A stretch of 64,000 bases of DNA, taken from positions 1 to 64,000 of the IMG/VR virus record IMGVR_UViG_3300043598_000004, one strand, 5' to 3'. The stretch is from a virus. The stretch's first letter is position 1; every line of letters begins with the position of its first letter. Position numbers and translations under genes: made by a program. Positions 7,240 through 14,544 of the stretch are shown here, piece by piece. The notes below the pieces were generated by a model. The model was not told the origin of the DNA and did no database searches. It saw only the letters and a program-made list of their open reading frames with translations.

Positions 7240-7503
7240 ATGTTCATCAACCGCAACCCCGTGGGCTTTCCACGGTGTTTTGATTCGATCACGCAATTCA
7301 AGCAGTGGCACATCAGCGCCTTGCGATCGAAGGAAGCATGTACGCCTTGCCACGATTGCACGCCGTATCACAAGAAAGACATGATGGTTCGCGGGCGCTG
7401 TCGCCCCGTCGAAGTACACGAGCAATACACGGTCAACCAGGGACTTGCGAAGACGCTCGAAGAACTGGTTGCCCCATTACTTCAGGAAGAAAAATCGATA
7501 TGA
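7240..7503 (+). CDS. Small zinc-finger-like protein (87 aa)
   Basis: Contains CTPCHDCTPYHKKDMMVRGRC at residues 34-54, with the C-x2-C-x2-C...M...GRC spacing seen in small phage zinc proteins. The stop overlaps the next start (ATATGA). DNA or RNA binding is likely but not shown. Confidence 0.65.
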   Translation: MFINRNPVGFPRCFDSITQFKQWHISALRSKEACTPCHDCTPYHKKDMMVRGRCRPVEVHEQYTVNQGLAKTLEELVAPLLQEEKSI

Positions 7504-7979
7504 ACATCCAATTGGAACCGATGCCTGTCAAGAAAGACACCCGCGATGAAGCTACGGTTATCGAGGACCATTGCATCCAGGTTGCATGTCGCAAGTACAT
7601 CGACACACCCAACGCGGGCAGCGACCATGCGTTGATACCTGAATGGTCGATCAAGGCGATGCATCAGGTCTACACCGAAGCCTTCGAGCAAGGCCAGCGC
7701 AAGGGTGAAGCCGTGGCCGAAGCCGAGTACAGGCTGCTATCCGAAGCCATGGGCGAGAGCTTCACCCAACGCGAGGACAGCCTGATCAAGTCGGCCATGT
7801 TGGCAATGCTCGAAGCCATCCACAACGGCGCATGCTCGACTGACACCCTGCACTTCCCCGAAGTGAGGCCCTACGCAGAGATCAGCATCGAAGACATGCG
7901 AACGATCCATGATCGATATCGGCTCGGCTACGCCATGGTCGACACCGGCCGTGTGAAGCTCACATTGGAGAAGCTATGA
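7500..7979 (+). CDS. Hypothetical protein (159 aa)
   Basis: ATG 7500 overlaps the upstream TGA. Acidic, helical, with EAFEQGQRKGEAVAEAEYRLL in the middle. No motif recognised. The end (EKL) overlaps the following ATG (CTATGA). Confidence 0.65.
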   Translation: MNIQLEPMPVKKDTRDEATVIEDHCIQVACRKYIDTPNAGSDHALIPEWSIKAMHQVYTEAFEQGQRKGEAVAEAEYRLLSEAMGESFTQREDSLIKSAMLAMLEAIHNGACSTDTLHFPEVRPYAEISIEDMRTIHDRYRLGYAMVDTGRVKLTLEKL

Positions 7980-8224
7980 GCACGACCCGACATGTGAAGT
8001 ACATCGGCGAGCGTTTGCAAGGCATCGGCGAGCACATCGAAGAGATGGTGAAGTACTACGGCACGCGAGCGCACTTTCTCGTGCTGGTCCAAGCCAACAG
8101 CACAATCCAGAGCATCAGCAACGCACCCCGAGCGCACGTCATCACCATGTTGCGCTCACACCTGGAAATGCTCGAAAAAGACATGGTGCGGCCTGGCCCT
8201 GCATCTGACGACAAGATTCACTAG
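7976..8224 (+). CDS. Small hypothetical protein (82 aa)
   Basis: Coupled by ATGA overlap to the previous gene. Predicted two-helix soluble protein. No family recognised. Confidence 0.6.
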   Translation: MSTTRHVKYIGERLQGIGEHIEEMVKYYGTRAHFLVLVQANSTIQSISNAPRAHVITMLRSHLEMLEKDMVRPGPASDDKIH

Positions 8225-8232
8225 GAGCAACG

Positions 8233-8517
8233 ATGACCACGCATCAACTGAAGACCGACCCTGCACCGTTTCACGAGACGGTCAACGGTCGCAAGACATT
8301 CGAGATTCGCTACAACGATCGCGACTACAAGACAGGGGACGCACTGATCCTGCGGGAAACCAAGTACTCGGGCGCGGAGATGAAGGAAGGGGCACCGCTC
8401 GAATACACGGGCCGCGAGTGCGTGGCCTATGTGACCTACACCATGGAAGACATGTACGGGCTTTCACAGCGGTGGATGATCATGGGCCACACCATTCCAA
8501 GCGAAGTCAGGAGGTAG
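8233..8517 (+). CDS. DUF3850 (ASCH/PUA-like) protein
   Basis: 94 aa. HQLKTDPAPFHETVNGRKTFEIRYNDRDYKTGDALILRE is the signature of DUF3850, a PUA/ASCH-like fold thought to bind RNA. The conserved Lys and the NDRDYKTGD loop are present. It is common in phages and may act on RNA during takeover; the exact role is unknown. AGGAGC precedes the start. Confidence 0.85.
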   Translation: MTTHQLKTDPAPFHETVNGRKTFEIRYNDRDYKTGDALILRETKYSGAEMKEGAPLEYTGRECVAYVTYTMEDMYGLSQRWMIMGHTIPSEVRR

Positions 8518-8519
8518 AC

Positions 8520-8804
8520 ATGAGACGCATCCTGAGAGTTAACGGCGCGATCGTTGACATCCCTGCCAAGGCGGGCCGCAAGGCACTCGCCAAGCTACTC
8601 GACGCAGAGGTACTGACGATGAAGCTGCCACTGGCCAACCCTGCAGGTCACGTCATGATCGTTGACGATTCGGGCCAGGGCAAGCGCACCAAGCAAGTGA
8701 ACCAGCAAGCCACGGACCTCTACTTGGCCGAACACCCTGGCGTCACTCATCAAATTCGTGGCGACGTGGTGATCGCCCCTGCATCCGAAGTGGAGGAGCT
8801 ATGA
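8520..8804 (+). CDS. DUF3846-like small protein with EVEEL C-terminus
   Basis: 94 aa. MIVDDSGQGKRTKQVNQQATDLYL followed by IRGDVVI resembles the DUF3846 pattern (a V-D-E-G...N..A...GDV arrangement); the match is by eye. The C-terminus IAPASEVEEL is identical to that of the next gene, and the coding DNA of this tail (8778-8804) is repeated exactly at 9239-9265. The GAGGAG in the tail may also serve as ribosome site for the overlapping next ATG. Confidence 0.65.
   Translation: MRRILRVNGAIVDIPAKAGRKALAKLLDAEVLTMKLPLANPAGHVMIVDDSGQGKRTKQVNQQATDLYLAEHPGVTHQIRGDVVIAPASEVEEL
8778..8804 (+). repeat. 27-bp tail repeat, copy 1
   Basis: Exact 27-bp match to 9239-9265. It encodes PASEVEEL, the stop and the overlapping next ATG. 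Confidence 0.85.
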
Positions 8805-9265
8805 AAGCACCGAGCACGCCAGCGCAGCCGTTGACCGATGTGCAGATCGCCGCCTTGCGTGCGCAGTACGGCATTACCTCCAACGGGCGAGGCATCAAGG
8901 AGTTCACGCAGGTTCGCGACTTTGCACGCGCAGCTATCGCGCAAGCCACCACAGCCACGCCAACGATGACTGATCCGGAGTGGGCAGTTTTGCAAGACAA
9001 CAAACGTTACTGGCAAGAGCGGGCGCTGAGGGCTGAGGCACGGGCTCCCGCTCCCGTGGGGGTTGAGCAGAGCAGAATAATCGCCGAACTTCGATCCCTG
9101 CACGACAGCATTGCTCCTGGCGCCTCGCATCCGAATCGCGAGTGGAACAGTATCTACCGAGATGGACAACGAGCCGGGATCAAGCAAGCAATCGAAATCG
9201 TCGAGCGCACACCAACAGAGAGCGCAGCACCCATCGCGCCTGCATCCGAAGTGGAGGAGCTATGA
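8801..9265 (+). CDS. Hypothetical protein (154 aa) with EVEEL C-terminus
   Basis: Starts on ATGA overlap with the previous stop. The N-terminus LTDVQIAALRAQYGITSNGRG and FARAAIAQA, plus the central YWQERALRAEARAP, resemble small phage proteins of unknown function. It ends in IAPASEVEEL, identical to the previous gene. Its C-terminal tail DNA is a 27-bp copy, implying duplication of the coupling module. Confidence 0.7.
   Translation: MKAPSTPAQPLTDVQIAALRAQYGITSNGRGIKEFTQVRDFARAAIAQATTATPTMTDPEWAVLQDNKRYWQERALRAEARAPAPVGVEQSRIIAELRSLHDSIAPGASHPNREWNSIYRDGQRAGIKQAIEIVERTPTESAAPIAPASEVEEL
9239..9265 (+). repeat. 27-bp tail repeat, copy 2
   Basis: Exact copy of 8778-8804; together with a few flanking bases the match extends with one mismatch. 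Confidence 0.85.
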
Positions 9266-9777
9266 GAGTCAACATCTACGCTGAAGATATGACCGATCGT
9301 CTGTCGATCACATCCAAGGAATTCGACGGCCACGTCTACACGGGTCTTCGGTTCTGGCTTGAACTGCCGGCGACAGTGAGCGGCAAGCAGTATCAAGGTC
9401 CGTTCATGCACAAGCCAGGAGACGACGACAGCAGTGCCGTTACCTTTTGGGGCAAGCGGGACTTGCGCGAGGTTTTGAAGAAGGCCCTGGACATGCTCGA
9501 TGAGCATTATGAGAAGCGTGATGGTCCTTCAACTGCGGCCAACCCCTTCGAGGATTGCTGCGGCCAGGGGTGCGCCGTGTGCAAGGTCAAGGAAGATGCA
9601 CCAAGCGACCTCGCACCTGGACCCCGTAAACATGCCCTGTGGGAGACAAAGGATGCCAACCGTCCATTGGTCATTTGCGACAGCAATGGTGAAGTGGTAC
9701 TCGATTTGTGCAAGGTCTGTGGCAAGGCTGAAATCGAATTGGTCGACACCCCCGAGTGTCCCGGTGCTCATGCCTAG
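9262..9777 (+). CDS. Hypothetical protein (171 aa) with Cys-rich segment
   Basis: The N-terminal domain (VNIYAEDMTD, YTGLRFWLELP, VTFWGKRDLREVLKKAL) is like a family of small phage proteins of unknown function. The middle has CCGQGCAVC and the C-terminal part has LCKVCGKAE...C, possible metal ligands. Coupled on both sides by overlaps. Confidence 0.65.
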   Translation: MRVNIYAEDMTDRLSITSKEFDGHVYTGLRFWLELPATVSGKQYQGPFMHKPGDDDSSAVTFWGKRDLREVLKKALDMLDEHYEKRDGPSTAANPFEDCCGQGCAVCKVKEDAPSDLAPGPRKHALWETKDANRPLVICDSNGEVVLDLCKVCGKAEIELVDTPECPGAHA

Positions 9778-10090
9778 CCGTGCTGTCTACGGACCTATGC
9801 GCGTGCAGACGAACTATCACGTGGGCATCATGGTTTTCGTTGAACTGCATCACCGTATCTTTAAAGGCACCTTTGGCAAAGTCGATCAGCCATTGCGTGA
9901 TGACGCGTACAGCATGCGTGATTACTGCCTCGATGCCCCGAGCGAAATGCCTGCGGGCTCGATGGAATGGATCAGCGTAGGACCCAACGACGATGACGGT
10001 ACATGGTGGCCGACAACTATCAACCGTGATGAGGAATACACGGACTGGTGCAAGACGCGACCCTTTTGGGGTTCGAAGGAAAAACAATGA
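9770..10090 (+). CDS. Hypothetical protein (106 aa)
   Basis: ATG 9770 overlaps the end of the previous gene; an alternative ATG lies at 9797. Aromatic-rich C-terminal half (WWPTTINRDEEYTDWCKTRPFW). No known domain; probably soluble. Confidence 0.6.
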   Translation: MPSRAVYGPMRVQTNYHVGIMVFVELHHRIFKGTFGKVDQPLRDDAYSMRDYCLDAPSEMPAGSMEWISVGPNDDDGTWWPTTINRDEEYTDWCKTRPFWGSKEKQ

Positions 10091-10473
10091 TCATCAGTAA
10101 AGAATTGGTTTTCGAATGGCTATGCCGCAAATACGTGCAGCGGCAGGACTTGCGTCAACTGGCATTGAACCTTCAATACACCGAAGCTGAAACGCACGAC
10201 TTGACCGATGGATTCATGAAGCTCATTGAGAGCTATGAGCCCTTGACGCAGGCGCCCATCGACATGATCTTGCATTGCCCGCAGTGCCACGTGCAGCACA
10301 TCGATGAGCCTGAGCGTTCGCTTGGTACAGGAAACAGCGAACGACTCGACTGGGACAACCCACCGCATCGATCGCATCTTTGCGGAAACTGCGGCTGTAT
10401 CTGGCGTCCTGCCGACGTGCCAACCAACGGGGTTGCTGCGATCAAGACCAAGGGAAAGGCGGACACGACATGA
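10087..10473 (+). CDS. Zinc-ribbon phage protein (128 aa)
   Basis: LHCPQCHVQHIDEPE (residues 61-75) and NPPHRSHLCGNCGCIWRPADVPTNG form a four-Cys zinc ribbon with strongly conserved phage/plasmid context that I recognise as a widespread hypothetical family in proteobacterial phages. It may bind nucleic acid. ATGA overlaps link it to neighbours. Confidence 0.8.
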   Translation: MIISKELVFEWLCRKYVQRQDLRQLALNLQYTEAETHDLTDGFMKLIESYEPLTQAPIDMILHCPQCHVQHIDEPERSLGTGNSERLDWDNPPHRSHLCGNCGCIWRPADVPTNGVAAIKTKGKADTT

Positions 10474-10766
10474 CAACGGTCTATCAAATCGACGGATTGC
10501 ATCACGAAGGTATCAAGCGACGTGTCAACTTCGTGAAGGCCACAGCGAAGTTCTACGTCTTCGAATACTTGGATCAAAAAGGCATGCCCTTTCCACGGCG
10601 CGAACAGATCGACCCCACTGGCAAGAACAAAGTCTTCTACACGTGGGAAGACGCACGTGGCGAGTACCTGCGGCGCACCGTGAAGCGCCTGAACTCCTGC
10701 AAGGCCACCGTTGTCAAGCTCGAAGCCAAGGTCCACCGCATCTCGAAAATGAAGGAGCCAAGATGA
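10470..10766 (+). CDS. Small basic hypothetical protein (98 aa)
   Basis: Lys/Arg-rich, with two predicted beta strands followed by a basic helix (YLRRTVKRLNSCKATVVKLE). It could bind nucleic acid. Coupled by overlap to the zinc-ribbon gene. Confidence 0.6.
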   Translation: MTTVYQIDGLHHEGIKRRVNFVKATAKFYVFEYLDQKGMPFPRREQIDPTGKNKVFYTWEDARGEYLRRTVKRLNSCKATVVKLEAKVHRISKMKEPR

Positions 10767-11164
10767 TTCCCGACAAAATTGAAGAGGCAATGTCACTTTT
10801 GATCAAGTCATTGACCGATGGTATCCAGCACATCGAAGTGCCAGAGGACGATCAGTACATGCTCGATGCGGCGCACAGCCGCGTGCTTGAACTGCGCAGC
10901 TTGCTGAGTGCCATCACCGGCAAGGGCGTTCCATTCGTGACGCAGGTTCGCCCCCTAACGCATGCGATCGACAACTTCATGAAGCGCATGGAAGCTGAGT
11001 ACATGCAGCCCATACCCGATGACATCGACGACCTGGAAAAGCAGTTGATGACTCGCGATGAGATCGATCAACTGATGAATCAGGCACGCATCGCGGCCCT
11101 CTCGTTCCTGGCACACATCAACGCGTGCTATCTCCTGATACCAACCCTCAAAAGAGTTAAATGA
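10763..11164 (+). CDS. Helical hypothetical protein (133 aa)
   Basis: Starts within the stop of the previous gene. Acidic middle (MQPIPDDIDDLEKQLMTRDEID) between long helices; the C-terminus is hydrophobic. No family recognised. Confidence 0.6.
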   Translation: MIPDKIEEAMSLLIKSLTDGIQHIEVPEDDQYMLDAAHSRVLELRSLLSAITGKGVPFVTQVRPLTHAIDNFMKRMEAEYMQPIPDDIDDLEKQLMTRDEIDQLMNQARIAALSFLAHINACYLLIPTLKRVK

Positions 11165-11661
11165 CAAAACCTCACATCCTCACCACGTTCAGAGTCGTCG
11201 TTGAAACCGAAGGCGAAGTAAAAGACTTAGGGAAGTACATCGAAATTCGCATCCACTCGCTTGAGAACAACGGAGGGCGCGTGGTCAATGCAACTGCCCT
11301 TGAAGTGGCGCGATCGGTCATGCCGCCCAAGATGACGCTTGCCGAGATCGCGAAGGCTGTCGAGCTTTACCACGGGCGCAAGGGCGCCAGCGATGTTGCT
11401 ATCAAAACGATAGCACCCGAGCCAGTTGCCGTGCCGTGCGCCGAGGATGCTATCGAAACGATAGCAAAAACCTTCACAGGCTACCTGCAGACCGTAGGTC
11501 CGATCGTCGACGGGATTCAAACAGGCAACGGGCACGCCGTCGATGGCCAACCGACGCTTGTGAACATGGATGCGATCAGCAAGATCATCGAGGAGGAAGA
11601 GGCGAACCCGCATCCCTTGCGCGGCACTGCAGCCGCCCCACTGCAGGAAGGCGAACAGTAA
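11161..11661 (+). CDS. Hypothetical protein with internal repeat (166 aa)
   Basis: The N-terminal domain is beta-rich (TFRVVVETEGEV, IEIRIHSL). A short peptide repeat, DVAIKTIAP and DAIETIAK, is encoded by two hairpin-forming DNA repeats (11397-11415 and 11448-11466). The C-terminus is low-complexity. The TAATG overlap couples it to the RdgC-like gene. Confidence 0.65.
   Translation: MTKPHILTTFRVVVETEGEVKDLGKYIEIRIHSLENNGGRVVNATALEVARSVMPPKMTLAEIAKAVELYHGRKGASDVAIKTIAPEPVAVPCAEDAIETIAKTFTGYLQTVGPIVDGIQTGNGHAVDGQPTLVNMDAISKIIEEEEANPHPLRGTAAAPLQEGEQ
11397..11466. repeat. Two in-phase hairpin repeats TGCTATC-RAAAC-GATAGCA
   Basis: Inverted repeats with 7-bp arms and 5-base loops at 11397-11415 and 11448-11466, 51 bases apart, inside a coding region just upstream of the RdgC-like gene. 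They may be DNA-binding sites or RNA hairpins. Confidence 0.55.
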
Positions 11662-12707
11662 TGGAAGCAAAGCTGTTCAAGAACTTCCATGTGATCGAGC
11701 ACGCCCTGAACAGTGCAGTTAACCTGGACGAACTGCACAACTTCGAAGCCGTTGATCCTACGGGCGGGTCGTGGCGCACGATGGGGTTCGTTCCTGTCGA
11801 CGTGGACAACGAGTTGACTATGGATGTCCAGGGTGCAGCCCTCCTCGTGTGCGTCCAGGTCAATGAACGCATCCTGCCTGGTGCAGTGCTTCGAGAGAAG
11901 ATGGTCGAGCGCATCGCGAGCATACAGGCCCGCGAGGGGCGCAAGCTCGGCAAGAAAGAGTACGCGCAGATCAGGGATGAAATTGAGTTCGAGCTTTTGC
12001 CCACGGCTTTCATTCGCAGAAAGCTGGTGCCAATCATGTTCACCAACAACAATCGCACGCTGATCTTCACAGCAAGCGCCAAGCTGTGCGATGACATCTT
12101 TGTGTTGCTGATGAGGGCCTGCCCTGGCTACGCTGAACTGAAACCGCAAGCGTTGGATTCCGTGGTCAAGAACAGCATCGCGGGGACGCTGACGACGTTG
12201 GCCAAGGACGGTCAAACCGACATGGTGGACGACGATGACAGGGCGACTGACTACATCGGCGTAGCCAACGCCGCTGTGCTCAAAGGCGACGGCAAGAAAA
12301 CGATTCGCATCAAGGACAAGAACATCGCTGAGTCCGACATGCAAGCGTTGCTCAAGCAAGACTACACCGTGACAGCCTTGCGCCTGGACTTCTTCGAGGC
12401 CAACAGCATCGAGGATGAAGCAGCAACGTTCACGCTCAACGAGCACCTTGTCATCAGTGCCCTGGTCCTCGCGAACATCGACGTGGGCAAAGAAAAAGGC
12501 AAGGCTGAAGAGTTCGACAAGTTCATGGCGACAGCGTGGGCTGTGGCGATCATCACACATCAAATCATCGAGGCAATCATCCGCGTGATGGGAGGTTATC
12601 GAGATCCAAGCGAAGTCGATGCCGGCGACGAACTCATTGAAGAATCCATTGAACTCGTGAAGTCCATGAAGCCGGTCACTGTCGACGACGACGACGACGA
12701 ACTCTGA
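11661..12707 (+). CDS. rdgC: RdgC-like DNA-binding protein with DDDDDEL tail
   Basis: 348 aa; bacterial RdgC is about 300. The N-terminal KLFKNFHVIEH, MGFVPV, the core ERILPGAVLREKMVERI, GRKLGKKEYAQIRDEI and LLPTAFIRRK match the RdgC order. Cellular RdgC forms a ring around duplex DNA and restrains RecA-type recombination. A phage copy could protect or organise replicating DNA, which is inference. About 15 residues of acidic/Val tail end in DDDDDEL. Start by TAATG overlap. Confidence 0.85.
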   Translation: MEAKLFKNFHVIEHALNSAVNLDELHNFEAVDPTGGSWRTMGFVPVDVDNELTMDVQGAALLVCVQVNERILPGAVLREKMVERIASIQAREGRKLGKKEYAQIRDEIEFELLPTAFIRRKLVPIMFTNNNRTLIFTASAKLCDDIFVLLMRACPGYAELKPQALDSVVKNSIAGTLTTLAKDGQTDMVDDDDRATDYIGVANAAVLKGDGKKTIRIKDKNIAESDMQALLKQDYTVTALRLDFFEANSIEDEAATFTLNEHLVISALVLANIDVGKEKGKAEEFDKFMATAWAVAIITHQIIEAIIRVMGGYRDPSEVDAGDELIEESIELVKSMKPVTVDDDDDEL

Positions 12708-12994
12708 TGCGCATCCAAATCATTCCAGACGATGACGTTCCATCGCCGAAAGCACGCGGCCGTGGTCGGCCCGTAGACGTGCACACGCAAGTGCAAGTCA
12801 ATCAGTTCCTTGCAATGAAGATCGGGCAGAGCTTCTTTGTGCAGGACGCGAAGAGCCGCGATCTTGAGTACCTCCGCAGACCGATCAAAAAGGCCGGCGC
12901 AGGGATACGCATCATCGAAGTCAAACAGGATGAAATTTATGGCACCGCTGGCGTTCGATGCTGGCGCGAAGCCGGAGAGTACGACGAACTATGA
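12707..12994 (+). CDS. Small basic protein (95 aa) with EYDEL C-terminus
   Basis: TGATG overlap with rdgC. Contains an AT-hook-like core KARGRGRPVD (residues 16-25) and MKIGQSFFV...LRRPIKKAG...TAGVRCWRE, a pattern seen in small phage proteins of unknown role. DNA binding is plausible from the GRGRP core. The acidic end DEL overlaps the next ATG (CTATGA). Confidence 0.65.
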   Translation: MRIQIIPDDDVPSPKARGRGRPVDVHTQVQVNQFLAMKIGQSFFVQDAKSRDLEYLRRPIKKAGAGIRIIEVKQDEIYGTAGVRCWREAGEYDEL

Positions 12995-13419
12995 ACACAC
13001 AAATCAAACCCCTGGCCTGGACCCCTTACGAGATCACTGCCGTCGAATGCAACAACCGCATGGGCTTCGTTGGCCGTGCAGCTGCAATGTTTATCGACGG
13101 CATCGAAGTGATCATGACAACTCGCAATGACGTGGAACTGAAACGCATCGGTGCGTTCCTGACCATGGGGAACTTCGACGCTGAGACGATTTACAAGGCG
13201 ACGGTGATCAACAGCGAAGGTATCCAGGTCGTCATCCCCGAAGTGACGATTCCAACGCTTACTTCAGAAGTTGAGCCTGCCCCCGACGTGCCCCGCGAGA
13301 TTCCTACTTTCCAAGGCAGGCCGATCGCGAAGTACGTCACACCGACAGCGGAGCCAGCGGCCAAGGCTGTCAATGAAAATACGCCAGTGCCTTCGACTGC
13401 CGATGACGACGAACTCTAG
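12991..13419 (+). CDS. Hypothetical protein (142 aa) with DDDEL C-terminus
   Basis: Globular N-terminal 75 residues (PYEITAVECNNRMGFVGRAAAMFIDGIEV), then a Pro/Val/Glu-rich linker and the tail TADDDEL. The tail DNA GATGACGACGAACTC also contains, in another frame, the ATG of the following gene. The family is not recognised. Confidence 0.7.
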   Translation: MNTQIKPLAWTPYEITAVECNNRMGFVGRAAAMFIDGIEVIMTTRNDVELKRIGAFLTMGNFDAETIYKATVINSEGIQVVIPEVTIPTLTSEVEPAPDVPREIPTFQGRPIAKYVTPTAEPAAKAVNENTPVPSTADDDEL

Positions 13420-13597
13420 CTCCGAGCCGCGCAGTGGTGCCCTGCGTTATCGCAATGAAGAAGGCGAATGGATCGTGGCCAACCCTGGTGATGCCCTGTA
13501 CTCAACCCTCAGCATGATTGGCACGGAGTACTACACCGCGCACGGATGGGAAGCGATCTATCTGCCTGACGACGGCGATGACGATGATGTCGAATGA
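13403..13597 (+). CDS. Small protein (64 aa) starting inside upstream acidic tail
   Basis: ATG 13403 arises from the GAT-GAC codons of the upstream DDDEL. The product has a compact beta-rich core (GALRYRNEEGEWIVANPGDAL, YYTAHGWEAIYLP) and itself ends acidic (DDGDDDDVE). No ribosome site of its own, so translation is probably by coupling. Confidence 0.6.
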   Translation: MTTNSSSEPRSGALRYRNEEGEWIVANPGDALYSTLSMIGTEYYTAHGWEAIYLPDDGDDDDVE

Positions 13598-13705
13598 TGA
13601 CAGTCTTCCACAGCCTCACGCGCAGCACACGAAAGAATCCAGGGCGCATCGGATATTTTCAGGACCAGATACGCGAGTTCGCATTTCACTTCCAAAGGAG
13701 AACAA

Positions 13706-13999
13706 ATGATCCGAGTGGACATAACGCAAGGCAGGTTGGACAGTCGCAACCACGAGATTCTCATAGGCGAGATGATCGTGAAAGCGTTGAAGGTTTCCGG
13801 CATCCCTGCAGAGGGCGCCTTCACTGTTCAGGGTGTCGAGCGCGGGCAATTGATCTACGAGCGTGGTGAAGGCGGCGTGCACATCTTTCGCTGGCGCGAG
13901 GACGCGGAGGACAGGGATACCAATTGGACCCGTGGTCCGGTGCATGAGAACGCAACGATCTTCTACAGCGGACGACACGCTGAGGACGACGAACTGTGA
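13706..13999 (+). CDS. Small hypothetical protein (97 aa) with EDDEL C-terminus
   Basis: A good AAAGGAGAA ribosome site precedes ATG 13706. The first 60 residues include KALKVSGIPAEGAFTVQGVERGQL, suggesting a small alpha/beta fold. The DDEL end uses CTG-TGA, so the next gene starts at the overlapping GTG. Confidence 0.7.
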   Translation: MIRVDITQGRLDSRNHEILIGEMIVKALKVSGIPAEGAFTVQGVERGQLIYERGEGGVHIFRWREDAEDRDTNWTRGPVHENATIFYSGRHAEDDEL

Positions 14000-14454
14000 G
14001 CCCCGCACATGAAGAGATTTTCGCTTTCACGGATTCGTACGAGTTCCTATCGAACTTCTATCCATGGTTCGTGCAGTTCGAAGGTCAGTCGTACCCCACA
14101 GCTGAGCATGCGTATCAGGCTGCGAAGTTCAGGGACCCCAAGGATCGCCAACTGATTGCGCAGTGCACGACCCCAGGTCGAGCAAAGAAAGCGGCGCATG
14201 CGATGACGTGGCGAGCGGACCCGACCTTTCCTGAACGCAAGCTCGAAGTCATGGAAGTTGTTCTTCGAGACAAGTTCATGCCACGTAGCCGCATGGCTGA
14301 CAAGCTCATCGCGACAATACCGTGTCAACTCATCGAAGGCAACAACCATGGTGATCGCTACTGGGGTGTTTGCAAGGGTGCAGGCTTCAACCATCTCGGC
14401 AAGATTCTGATGACGATTCGCGACAGTCTTGTAGAAAGTTCTTGCAACTCGTAG
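13996..14454 (+). CDS. NADAR/YbiA-like protein
   Basis: 152 aa, GTG start overlapping the upstream TGA. EFLSNFYPWFVQFEG, YPTAEHAYQAAKF, and LIEGNNHGDRYWGVCKGAGFNHLGKILM are the NADAR/YbiA signature. Family members hydrolyse N-glycosidic bonds in riboflavin intermediates, and some remove ADP-ribose from DNA as DarT antitoxins. In a phage it could reverse a DarT-type defence; that is inference. No signal peptide. Confidence 0.9.
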   Translation: MSPAHEEIFAFTDSYEFLSNFYPWFVQFEGQSYPTAEHAYQAAKFRDPKDRQLIAQCTTPGRAKKAAHAMTWRADPTFPERKLEVMEVVLRDKFMPRSRMADKLIATIPCQLIEGNNHGDRYWGVCKGAGFNHLGKILMTIRDSLVESSCNS

Positions 14455-14470
14455 AGATTGTTTCTATAGT
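14442..14470 (+). promoter_or_regulatory. Sigma70 promoter of the secreted-protein unit
   Basis: TTGCAA, 17-base spacer, TATAGT, in the last codons of the NADAR gene. It shares an upstream GAAAGTTCTTGCA element and a downstream GATARGAGCAAC leader with the promoter at 16320-16348. Confidence 0.75.
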
Positions 14471-14544
14471 TCGCCCATCGATTGACAAGTTGTTGATAAG
14501 AGCAACGAATCGGTACCTCCCCTCAACTGAAAAGGAAACCTCAA

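Noticed and set aside
11517-12563. Leftward 348-codon frame opposite the RdgC-like gene
   Set aside because: Exact antisense of a recognised family; His/Val-rich shadow.
13594-13869. Rightward 91-codon frame with ATGA overlap after the 13403-13597 gene
   Set aside because: Most of it overlaps the better supported 13706-13999 gene in another frame and its composition is poor.
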